Shown here piece after piece: positions 1 through 5,099 of a stretch of DNA of 5,099 bases. The position numbers and the translations under genes were made by a program. The number at the start of each line of letters is the position of its first letter. Positions within the stretch are counted from its first letter, which is position 1. The notes beneath the pieces were generated by a model. That model ran no database searches, was not told where the DNA came from, and saw only the letters and a program-made list of their open reading frames with translations. The stretch comes from an uncultured Clostridia bacterium. Lineage in GTDB: Bacteria; Bacillota_A; Clostridia; Oscillospirales; Oscillospiraceae. The DNA lies in NCBI GenBank assembly GCA_947307375.1, contig CAMZIX010000094.1:1-5099 (forward strand). The letters run 5' to 3'.

Positions 1-2561
1 CCCTGCCCGGCGGCGAAGCGCCCGTCGAGGAAGCGCCGGCGCCGGCCGCGGACGAGTACACGATCCCGCGCGAGGACGGCACAAAGCAGCTGACGCTCTA
101 CTGGAACCATCCGAGCGGCAAGTACGACAACTGCGACGTCTGGATGTGGTTCCCCGGGGCCGACGGCCACGGCGAGCTGTTCCATGAGTGCCCCTACGGC
201 GCGAAGGTCGTCGTCAACGTCCCGCAGGACGTGAGCGAGGTCGGCTTCATCGTCCGCCGCGAGTGCTCCGAACCCGGCGGCACTTCCTGGGGCGAGGCCA
301 CCAAGGACTATGACGAGGACCGCTTCGCGGTCCTGACCGGCGACGAGACGGTGATCTATCTCAAGTCCGGCGATAAAATGCAGTATGTCAGCGAGGACGG
401 TGGAAAAACCTTGACTCCGATCCGGCTCTTCACGATGGCGGGGATCCTCTCCCCGACCGAGATCCAGTATTTCATCAGCCCGGCCAAGCGCATCGCCTCG
501 CTCGACGAGGTGAAGGTGTTCTGCGGCGACGAGGCTGTGGCGATCGCCTCTCTCAGCAGCCTCAACAACGAGGTCGTCACCGGCGTCATCACCCTGGCCG
601 AGCCGCTCGATCTCAGCAAGGCCTACAGCGTGGAGCTGGAGGGCTACGGCAAGGCGGCCGCCGTGCCGACCGGGCTCTTCGACAGTCAGGAATTCATCGA
701 CAAATACGTCTATGACGGCGACGATCTGGGCGCGGTGATCGACGGCGACAAGACCGTGTTCAAGGTCTGGGCGCCGACCGCGAGCGAGGTCGTGCTGAAC
801 CTCTTCCAGGCCGGCGACGGCGGCGAGGCCTATGAGAAGATCCCGATGACGCCCGGCGACAAGGGCGTGTGGTCGGCCGAGGCCGACTGCGGTCACGGCA
901 CCTATTACACCTACAGCGTCACGACCTCCCTCGGCACGCTGGAGGCCGTCGATCCCTACGCCCGCAGCGCCGGCGTCAACGGCAACCGCGGCATGGTCAT
1001 CGACCTGAGCACGACCGATCCCCGCGGCTTCCGCGAGAGCGAATACTTCCAGGGCATCGACTCCTACGAGCAGGCGGTCATCTGGGAGGTGCACGTCCGC
1101 GACTTCTCCAACCTCATCGAGGATTCGATGTATCGCGGCAAATATCTCGCCTTCACCGAGACCGGCCTGCAGAACCGCAGCGGCGTCTCCGTCGGCGTGG
1201 ATTATCTCAAGGAGCTCGGCGTCACCCACGTCCACCTGCAGCCGGTCTACGACTACGCCACCGTGGATGAGAGCTCGGACGCGCCGCAGTTCAACTGGGG
1301 CTATGACCCGAAAAACTACAATGTGCCGGAAGGCAGCTACTCCACCGATCCCTTCCACGGCGAAGTCCGCGTCAACGAGTTCAAGCAGATGGTGCAGGCC
1401 CTGCACGACAACGGCATGGGCGTCGTGATGGACGTGGTCTACAACCACACCTACAGCCTTGACTCCAACCTCAACCGCATCGTCCCCTATTACTACTACC
1501 GCTTCACCAACGACGGCGCGCCCTCCAACGGCAGCGGCTGCGGCAACGAGACGGCCTCCGACCGGGCGATGTTCCGCAAGTACATGGTCGACTCGATCTG
1601 CTACTGGGCCTCTGAGTACATGGTGGACGGCTTCCGCTTCGACCTGATGGCCCTGCACGATATCGAGACCATGCAGGCGATCGAGAGCGCCCTGCACGCG
1701 ATCAATCCCAAGGCCATCCTCTACGGCGAGGGCTGGACCGGCGGCACCAGCGCGCTCAACCCGAACCTCCAGGCCACGCAGGCCAACATCCGCCAGGTGA
1801 CCGCCACCAACGGCGGCATCGGCAGCATCGCCGTCTTCAACGACGCGATCCGCGACGGTCTGAAGGGCAGCGTGTTCGACGCCAAGGACGCGGGCTACAT
1901 CAACGGCAAGGTCGGCAAGCTGACCGGCAACAAGGTGATCTTCGGCCTGCAGGGCGGCGTGTCCGCCGCGGGGGCCAGCTGGAAGGTCGACCACGCCATG
2001 GTCGTCAACTACATGTCCTCGCATGACAACAACACGCTCTGGGACAAGCTTCAGATGACCTGTCCGAACGCAAGTCCCGAGGAGCTGCAGGCGATGAACC
2101 GTCTGGGCGCGGGCATCGTGATGATCAGCAGGGGCACGCCCTTCTTCCTCGCCGGCGAGGAGATGCTCCGCTCGAAGGGCGGCGACTCGAACAGCTACGC
2201 CTCCTCCGACGAGGTCAACAACATCGATTGGGGCGTCCTGAGCCCCGACAGCGCCGAAATGGCCATGGTGGACTACTACAAGGCCCTCATCGCCATGCGC
2301 AGGGCCAACGCTTTCCTGACCGGCTCCGACGTCAAGGCCGAGCTGCTCGAGGGCGGCGAGATCCGGGCGACCTATTTCTACCACGGCAAGGAGATCGCCT
2401 ATGCGGTCATCAATCCGAATGACAGCCCGCTGGAATACACCCTGCCGGACGGCACGTTTACGCTGCTGATGAACGGCGACGAGGTATACCCCGAGGGCGG
2501 CGAGACCGTCAGCGGCGCCGTCAGCGTCCCGGCGATGGGCATCCTGCTGGTCCGGAGGTAA
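1..2561 (+). CDS. pulA: Type I pullulanase (GH13 debranching enzyme), 5'-truncated by window edge
   Basis: It hydrolyses alpha-1,6 branch links in pullulan, starch or glycogen fragments, probably outside the cell. The reading frame is open from base 3, giving 852 visible residues, so the Met codon at 144 is internal: the conserved starch-binding strand (LTLYWNHPSGKYDNCDVW) lies before it. Visible order: Pro/Ala/Glu-rich linker (1-18), CBM41/PUD domain (about 20-125), pullulanase N-domain (about 158-235), CBM48-like domain (about 240-330), GH13 barrel, C-terminal beta domain. Type I signature FNWGYDP is at 430-436 (usual form YNWGYDP). GH13 regions are intact: DVVYNH at 477; DGFRFD with nucleophile Asp547; YGEGW with acid/base Glu576; SSHDN with Asp675. 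RSKGGDSNSY is also typical. The C-terminus ends in LLVRR with no LPXTG or SLH anchor, so any signal peptide or anchor must lie in the missing N-terminus. The downstream gene starts 5 bases after the stop. Confidence 0.96.
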   Translation, partial: LPGGEAPVEEAPAPAADEYTIPREDGTKQLTLYWNHPSGKYDNCDVWMWFPGADGHGELFHECPYGAKVVVNVPQDVSEVGFIVRRECSEPGGTSWGEATKDYDEDRFAVLTGDETVIYLKSGDKMQYVSEDGGKTLTPIRLFTMAGILSPTEIQYFISPAKRIASLDEVKVFCGDEAVAIASLSSLNNEVVTGVITLAEPLDLSKAYSVELEGYGKAAAVPTGLFDSQEFIDKYVYDGDDLGAVIDGDKTVFKVWAPTASEVVLNLFQAGDGGEAYEKIPMTPGDKGVWSAEADCGHGTYYTYSVTTSLGTLEAVDPYARSAGVNGNRGMVIDLSTTDPRGFRESEYFQGIDSYEQAVIWEVHVRDFSNLIEDSMYRGKYLAFTETGLQNRSGVSVGVDYLKELGVTHVHLQPVYDYATVDESSDAPQFNWGYDPKNYNVPEGSYSTDPFHGEVRVNEFKQMVQALHDNGMGVVMDVVYNHTYSLDSNLNRIVPYYYYRFTNDGAPSNGSGCGNETASDRAMFRKYMVDSICYWASEYMVDGFRFDLMALHDIETMQAIESALHAINPKAILYGEGWTGGTSALNPNLQATQANIRQVTATNGGIGSIAVFNDAIRDGLKGSVFDAKDAGYINGKVGKLTGNKVIFGLQGGVSAAGASWKVDHAMVVNYMSSHDNNTLWDKLQMTCPNASPEELQAMNRLGAGIVMISRGTPFFLAGEEMLRSKGGDSNSYASSDEVNNIDWGVLSPDSAEMAMVDYYKALIAMRRANAFLTGSDVKAELLEGGEIRATYFYHGKEIAYAVINPNDSPLEYTLPDGTFTLLMNGDEVYPEGGETVSGAVSVPAMGILLVRR
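2554..2559 (+). promoter_or_regulatory. Shine-Dalgarno site for the TfoX-domain gene
   Basis: GGAGGT lies 7 bases before the ATG at 2567. It overlaps the final codons and the first base of the stop codon (2559-2561) of the pullulanase gene. This fixes the start of the downstream gene and suggests the two genes are read from one mRNA, possibly with translational coupling. Confidence 0.8.
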
Positions 2562-2566
2562 GGCCG

Positions 2567-2899
2567 ATGAGTCGGCGCAACAAGGAACTGGCGGCCTTCG
2601 TGCTTGACCAGCTCGACGGCCTGCCGGGTCTGCGCTCCGTTCCGATGATGGGCGGCTATCTGTTCTACGTCGGAGGCCGTGTTTTCGGCGGCCTGTACGA
2701 CGCGGAGGAGCTGCTGGTGAAAATCACCCCCGCGAGCCGCAGCGCTCTGCCGGACGCACAGCCCGTGGTCCCCTACGAGGGCTCAAAACAGCTCATGCTC
2801 CCCTGTTCGCTGCTGGAGGACCGCGAAGCCTTTCGCAGCCTGGTGCTGGCCATGCTCCCCGAGCTGCCGGAACCGAAGCAGAAAAGCAGAAAACGATAA
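2567..2899 (+). CDS. TfoX/Sxy N-terminal-domain protein, stand-alone
   Basis: A 110-residue soluble protein matching the TfoX N-terminal domain family (COG3070-type). The recognisable features are the PMMGGYLFYVGGRVFGGLYD stretch at residues 26-45, the LLVKIT strand at 49-54, the PYEGSKQLML segment at 69-78, and a final LPELPEPK followed by a basic tail (KQKSRKR). In gamma-proteobacteria the full TfoX/Sxy protein co-activates competence genes with CRP. Here only the N-terminal domain is present, with no C-terminal TfoX domain. This short form occurs in many bacteria without a proven role, so a competence function should not be assumed. The start is set by the GGAGGT site 7 bases upstream. The gene sits 5 bases after the pullulanase stop and is followed at once by a hairpin, so it is probably the last gene of that operon. 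Family is confident; function is unknown. Confidence 0.88.
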   Translation: MSRRNKELAAFVLDQLDGLPGLRSVPMMGGYLFYVGGRVFGGLYDAEELLVKITPASRSALPDAQPVVPYEGSKQLMLPCSLLEDREAFRSLVLAMLPELPEPKQKSRKR

Positions 2900-2938
2900 A
2901 AAAAACACTCCCTTTCGGTTATCCGAGAGGGAGTGTTT
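2898..2938. terminator. Bidirectional intrinsic terminator between convergent genes
   Basis: Arms 2903-2918 and 2923-2938 form a 16-bp stem around the 4-base loop TTAT. On the plus transcript all 16 positions pair, one as U-G. On the minus transcript that position is a C-A mismatch, but the stem ends in a run of eight U (complement of the A run 2898-2905), the better intrinsic-terminator tail. The plus side has only the three U of the stem before CATG. The hairpin starts right after the TfoX-domain stop and its far end touches the last base of the VanY-like gene's stop, so it likely ends transcription from both sides and more canonically for the minus strand. Confidence 0.9.
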
Positions 2939-3663
2939 CATGTCGAGTAAAACATCTCTATGTATTCTTCCAGGCTCAGGTTCAGCTCGTGGATCTGTGC
3001 GGCGGCTTCCCGGCCCACATAGCGGTAATGCCAGGGGCGGCAGTCCATGCCGGTGATTCCGGTCTTGTCCGCCGGGAAGCGCAGGATGAAGCCGTAGCGC
3101 CAGGAATTTTCCTGCAGCCAGCGGATCGTCACCGTTGCCGTCTGCAGCTCCTGCGGCAGCTCGCTGCCCTGCTCGGCAAAGTCGACCGCAAGGCCGAGCT
3201 GATGCTCGCTGAAGCCGGGCTGCTCGATCTTCCGCTCCAGCTGCCGCTCCGCCTCCTCGCGGCTGAGCCCGTTCTCCAGAAGTGAGGCCAGCGCCTCCTC
3301 GTAGACGCGCTCCTGCGCGCCCCAGGTGCGGAAGCTGGCCGTGATTTCCGGCTTGCCGCCGGCGCGGCGGCAGGCCTCCATCAGGGCCTCCAGATCGTCC
3401 ACGCAGCGGGAGTCGACCATCTGGCCCTCGCCCAGCAGCGTAAATTCCACGTTATAATCGTCTTCCACCGGATACTCCCGGTTCACCAGCGTCAGCAGCT
3501 TCGTCCTTTCGCGCTCCTGGATCCACTGCCGCATCCGCGACCCCAGGAAGATCAAACTCAGAACGACCAGAAGTATCACAGTCAGAAGAAGCCAAAGTTT
3601 CTTTTTTGCCCGAGGCGGCCTTTTCTGCGTCCCGTCCACCGGCATCCCCCCGTTCTTCTGCAC
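2938..3663 (-). CDS. Membrane-anchored VanY-like D-alanyl-D-alanine (or L,D-) carboxypeptidase, peptidase family M15B
   Basis: A 241-residue protein with a short basic N-terminus, one transmembrane segment at about residues 23-41, a short linker, and an extracytoplasmic M15B/VanY domain (about 70-240). This family trims the terminal D-Ala from peptidoglycan stem peptides, either D,D or L,D. Visible motifs are ITASFRTWGAQ with Arg112, PGFSEHQLGLAVDF with zinc ligands His154 and Asp161, the WLQENSWRYGFILRFP segment at 182-197, and PWHYRYVG with the third zinc ligand His212. The catalytic-base Glu normally found three residues before that His (EPWH) is Arg209 here (DCRPWH), and the nearest acid is Asp207. 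The start is GTG, chosen because a GAGGA site lies 8 bases upstream. The in-frame ATG at residue 7 has only a run of G directly against it. The gene is downstream of mntP on the same strand, 109 bases away, and is stopped by the hairpin at its 3' end. Fold is confident; activity is uncertain because of the substitution. Confidence 0.9.
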   Translation of the reverse strand: MQKNGGMPVDGTQKRPPRAKKKLWLLLTVILLVVLSLIFLGSRMRQWIQERERTKLLTLVNREYPVEDDYNVEFTLLGEGQMVDSRCVDDLEALMEACRRAGGKPEITASFRTWGAQERVYEEALASLLENGLSREEAERQLERKIEQPGFSEHQLGLAVDFAEQGSELPQELQTATVTIRWLQENSWRYGFILRFPADKTGITGMDCRPWHYRYVGREAAAQIHELNLSLEEYIEMFYST

Positions 3664-3671
3664 CAGAGAGT

Positions 3672-3676
3672 TCCTC
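3672..3676 (-). promoter_or_regulatory. Shine-Dalgarno site of the VanY-like gene
   Basis: GAGGA on the minus strand, 8 bases before the GTG at 3663. It supports the GTG over the ATG six codons later (3643-3645), which has six G immediately before it and no normally spaced site. Confidence 0.65.
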
Positions 3677-3685
3677 GTTAGTGAC

Positions 3686-3714
3686 AGTATACCGCAACTT
3701 AAGATTTTTTTGTA
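3686..3714 (-). promoter_or_regulatory. Candidate promoter of the VanY-like gene
   Basis: On the minus strand, TATACT (3686-3691) is a good -10 match. A poor -35 (TACAAA, 3709-3714) lies 17 bases upstream. The predicted transcript start near 3679 leaves about 15 bases of leader including the GAGGA site. The surrounding 109-base gap is AT-rich, unlike the genes. The -35 is weak, so the gene may also be read from mntP. Confidence 0.4.
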
Positions 3715-3770
3715 TCCTTTCCGCGCATTCTTAATAAAGTTAAGCCATTTTTCAGAATATTAAGATTTTT
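3699..3770. repeat. Pair of 11-bp direct repeats in the mntP / VanY-like gap
   Basis: TTAAGATTTTT occurs at 3699-3709 and again at 3760-3770, 61 bases apart. Between them are two more TTAA cores (in TTAATAAAGTTAAG, 3731-3744). A weak AT-only hairpin can also form (arms 3729-3736 and 3758-3765, 21-base loop). It is not followed by a U run on the minus strand, so it is a poor terminator for mntP. Either chance AT-rich sequence or protein-binding sites could explain this. Confidence 0.4.
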
Positions 3771-3772
3771 CC

Positions 3773-4342
3773 TCAAAAGGGAAATTCCACCAGTCCGAGG
3801 TGCTCCAGCAGGATCTTCAGGCCGATCAGGATCAGGATCACACCGCCGGCGAGCTCCGCGCCGGACTTGAAGCGCGCGCCGAACACGCTGCCGATCCAGA
3901 TGCCCAGCGCCGAGAGCAGAAAGGTCGTCACGCCGATCAGTCCGGCCGCGGGCAGGATACTGACCTGCAGGAAAGCGAAGGTCACGCCGATCGCCAGCGC
4001 GTCGATGCTGGTGGCGACGGCGAGCAGCAGCATGGTCCTGAAGCCGAAGTCGTCGTTCAGTTCCTCCGCCTTCGTGCGGGACTCGCGGATCATGCTCAGA
4101 CCGATGACAGCCAGCAGCGCAAAAGCGATCCAGTGATCGACACTCTGGATCAGGTGCTCAAAGCGCACGCCGAGCAGCCAGCCGATCACCGGCATCAGGA
4201 ACTGAAAGCCGCCGAAATACAGGCCGGCCAGCAGCGCGTGCTTCAGCTCCACCTTCCGCACGCTCAGTCCCTTGCAGACCGAAACGGCAAAGGCATCCAT
4301 GCTCAGACCCACGGCGATCAGGAACAGCTCTAAAAACCTCAT
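3773..4342 (-). CDS. mntP: Manganese efflux pump MntP (YebN family)
   Basis: A 189-residue integral membrane protein that exports excess Mn(II), protecting the cell from manganese toxicity. It contains six hydrophobic segments at roughly residues 3-23, 36-58, 67-85, 103-124, 130-152 and 164-180. It has the two-fold MntP repeat with membrane-embedded acids: GLSMDAFAVS (Asp16) in the first helix and ATSIDALAIG (Asp114) in the fourth. FGGFQFLMPVIGW and GVILILIGLKIL are also typical. A start at 4342 gives the usual family length (about 185-190) and begins MRFLELFLIAVGLSMD as expected. It has GAGGGG 8 bases upstream. A longer reading from a TTG at 4381 would begin inside the promoter spacer and is rejected. 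The gene follows an ABC exporter gene on the same strand but has its own promoter after that gene's hairpin. Confidence 0.95.
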   Translation of the reverse strand: MRFLELFLIAVGLSMDAFAVSVCKGLSVRKVELKHALLAGLYFGGFQFLMPVIGWLLGVRFEHLIQSVDHWIAFALLAVIGLSMIRESRTKAEELNDDFGFRTMLLLAVATSIDALAIGVTFAFLQVSILPAAGLIGVTTFLLSALGIWIGSVFGARFKSGAELAGGVILILIGLKILLEHLGLVEFPF

Positions 4343-4350
4343 GTCTCTCT

Positions 4351-4356
4351 CCCCTC
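4351..4356 (-). promoter_or_regulatory. Shine-Dalgarno site of mntP
   Basis: GAGGGG on the minus strand, 8 bases before the ATG at 4342. It decides the start, against the 13-codon longer TTG reading from 4381. Confidence 0.75.
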
Positions 4357-4369
4357 TCAAAACGCAGAT

Positions 4370-4398
4370 ACTGTACCGCAAGCGGCCGGAAATGTCAA
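4370..4398 (-). promoter_or_regulatory. Sigma-A-type promoter of mntP
   Basis: A perfect -35 TTGACA (complement of 4393-4398), a 17-base spacer, and a -10 TACAGT (complement of 4370-4375; 4 of 6 consensus bases). Transcription should start near 4363, leaving a leader of about 20 bases, which is too short for a manganese riboswitch. Confidence 0.78.
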
Positions 4399-4421
4399 GG
4401 TGAACGCCGCCGCGCAGCGCT

Positions 4422-4477
4422 ATATGATTTACATAACTTAATTTACGTAATATGATTTACATATTATTATAAACATA
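4422..4477. repeat. Four tandem 14-bp AT-rich units upstream of the mntP promoter
   Basis: Units at 4422-4435, 4436-4449, 4450-4463 and 4464-4477. The first and third are identical (ATATGATTTACATA). The second and fourth each match it at 10 of 14 positions. The third unit with its next base forms a dyad ATATG-ATTTA-CATAT, and TTACGTAA (4443-4450) is a perfect 8-bp palindrome. The block lies about 60-115 bases upstream of the predicted mntP start, so it could be a multi-site operator, an AT-rich upstream element, or a simple sequence repeat. No regulator is recognised. Confidence 0.7.
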
Positions 4478-4479
4478 AT

Positions 4480-4512
4480 ATATCCCCGATTCCCGGCGGG
4501 AATCGGGGATAT
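4480..4512 (-). terminator. Hairpin terminator after the ABC exporter gene
   Basis: Arms 4480-4494 and 4498-4512 are perfectly complementary over 15 bp with a 3-base loop (GGC). It starts 5 bases after the exporter stop codon. The GC-rich upper stem with an AT-rich base fits an intrinsic terminator, but the minus-strand tail reads ATTATGTTTAT rather than a clean U run, so it may also act as a 3'-end stabiliser. On the plus strand no U run follows. Confidence 0.75.
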
Positions 4513-4517
4513 GCGTA

Positions 4518-5099
4518 TCAGGCGAGGATCGTCTGCGTCGCCTCGTCCTCATACTGGCGGGTGTAAAGCTGCTTGTAGTAGCCGTTCAGCGCCAGCAGCT
4601 CGCGGTGCGTGCCCCGCTCGACGATCCTGCCGTTTTTCACGACCAGGATGCAGTCGGCGTTCTGCACCGTAGACAGGCGGTGCGCGATGACGATGGAGGT
4701 GCGCCCGTGGACGATGGTGTCGATGGCGTGCTGGATCTTCTGCTCGGTCATCGTGTCGACGGAGCTCGTCGCCTCGTCGAGCACCAGGATCTTCGGGTCG
4801 GCCAGGATGGCGCGGGCGAAGCTGATCAGCTGCTTTTCGCCGGTGGACAGCAGGTCGCCGCCCTCCCCCACGTCGGTATCCAGGCCCTTTTCCAGGCGCT
4901 GCACTACCTCGGTGGCGGAGACGAGCTCCAGCGCGCGTTCGATCTGTTCCTCCGTGGCGTTCGGATTGCCGTAGAGCAGGTTCTCGCGCACGGTGCCGGA
5001 GAAGAGATGCGGCGTCTGCAGCACGTAGCCGATGGCCGAGTGCAGCCAGAGCTGGCTGCGCTCGCGCGCGTCGCGGCCGTCGATCAGCACGCGGCCCTC
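4518..5099 (-). CDS. ABC exporter, C-terminal nucleotide-binding domain (MsbA/MdlB-type half-transporter), 5'-truncated by window edge
   Basis: The last 193 residues of an ATP-driven membrane exporter. The frame stays open to the right edge (first visible residues EGRVLIDGRD), so the apparent start at 5090 is internal. The transmembrane domain and Walker A lie outside. Visible ATPase motifs, by visible residue, are Q-loop Gln28 (GYVLQTPHLFSGTVRENL), signature LSTGE at 84-88 instead of LSGGQ, Walker B ILVLD with catalytic Glu109, D-loop SSVDT, and H-loop His140 (IVIAHRLST). LSTGEKQLISFARAI with ATSSVDT is characteristic of Firmicutes exporters of the multidrug/lipid type, which often pair as heterodimers with a neighbouring half-transporter. 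A partner, if any, would be right of the window. The catalytic Glu and His are present, so this subunit should hydrolyse ATP. Substrate cannot be told from this part. It ends in a hairpin 5 bases after the stop. Confidence 0.95.
   Translation of the reverse strand, partial: EGRVLIDGRDARERSQLWLHSAIGYVLQTPHLFSGTVRENLLYGNPNATEEQIERALELVSATEVVQRLEKGLDTDVGEGGDLLSTGEKQLISFARAILADPKILVLDEATSSVDTMTEQKIQHAIDTIVHGRTSIVIAHRLSTVQNADCILVVKNGRIVERGTHRELLALNGYYKQLYTRQYEDEATQTILA

Noticed and set aside
144..146. Met codon as the start of the pullulanase
   Set aside because: The frame is open to base 3 and the upstream residues are conserved CBM41 sequence; the Met lies inside the carbohydrate-binding domain.
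869..1270. 133-codon plus-strand reading frame inside the pullulanase
   Set aside because: Arg/His/Pro-rich off-frame translation of a GC-rich gene with no recognisable domain; a shadow.
3452..3697. 81-codon minus-strand frame overlapping the N-terminus of the VanY-like gene
   Set aside because: Low-complexity off-frame reading starting at TTG; the overlapping frame holds the transmembrane helix and M15B domain.
3800..4333. 177-codon plus-strand reading frame opposite mntP
   Set aside because: Gln/Asp/His-rich antisense translation of a clear membrane-protein gene; no domain and no ribosome-binding context recognised.
4343..4381. Longer mntP start at the TTG ending at 4381
   Set aside because: It would lie within the spacer of the TTGACA promoter and adds 13 residues not expected for the family; the ATG at 4342 has a well-placed ribosome site.
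4422..4477. CRISPR-like array
   Set aside because: The units are 14 bp and directly tandem with no spacers, so not a CRISPR array.
4480..4512. Insertion-sequence end or attachment site
   Set aside because: The inverted repeat is a single hairpin directly after a stop codon with no transposase or target duplication; a terminator explains it better.
4609..4974. 121-codon plus-strand frame opposite the ABC domain
   Set aside because: Ser/Arg-rich antisense shadow of conserved ATPase motifs.

Overview
The window looks like chromosomal housekeeping and carbohydrate-use DNA from a GC-rich member of the Firmicutes, probably a gut-type Clostridia (Oscillospiraceae or Lachnospiraceae-like). This is inferred from four things: a type I pullulanase with a CBM41 domain, a stand-alone TfoX N-terminal protein, a VanY-like M15 peptidase and an MntP pump sitting together; strong purine-rich Shine-Dalgarno sites; a TTGACA-type promoter; and GC-rich genes separated by AT-rich gaps. 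The genus cannot be named from this sequence alone.

Layout. Bases 1-2561 (+) hold the C-terminal 852 residues of a large type I pullulanase whose N-terminus lies left of the window. Five bases later, on the same strand, comes a 110-residue TfoX N-terminal-domain protein (2567-2899). Its ribosome-binding site lies over the last codons of the pullulanase gene, so the two are probably co-transcribed. A long hairpin at 2898-2938 separates this pair from three genes on the opposite strand. Reading those in their own direction (right to left), they are the C-terminal nucleotide-binding domain of an ABC exporter (4518-5099, truncated by the right edge), a manganese efflux pump MntP (3773-4342) and a membrane-anchored VanY-like D,D/L,D-carboxypeptidase (2938-3663).

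Control. The exporter is followed by a perfect 15-bp hairpin. Between that hairpin and mntP lies an AT-rich block of four 14-bp tandem units, placed just upstream of a good sigma-A-type promoter (TTGACA, 17 bp, TACAGT) that should drive mntP. The mntP leader is only about 20 nt long, so there is no room for the yybP-ykoY manganese riboswitch that often precedes such genes. The VanY-like gene has its own weaker promoter candidate and a GTG start.

How the genes work together. Pullulanase and TfoX form one transcription unit, but no functional link between them is known to me. The three minus-strand genes (export, Mn efflux, cell-wall trimming) look like independent envelope functions rather than one pathway. 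I do not see a clear undescribed multi-gene system. The points most worth a second look are the apparent loss of the catalytic glutamate in the VanY-like enzyme (Arg at the usual Glu position) and the 14-bp operator-like repeats upstream of mntP.
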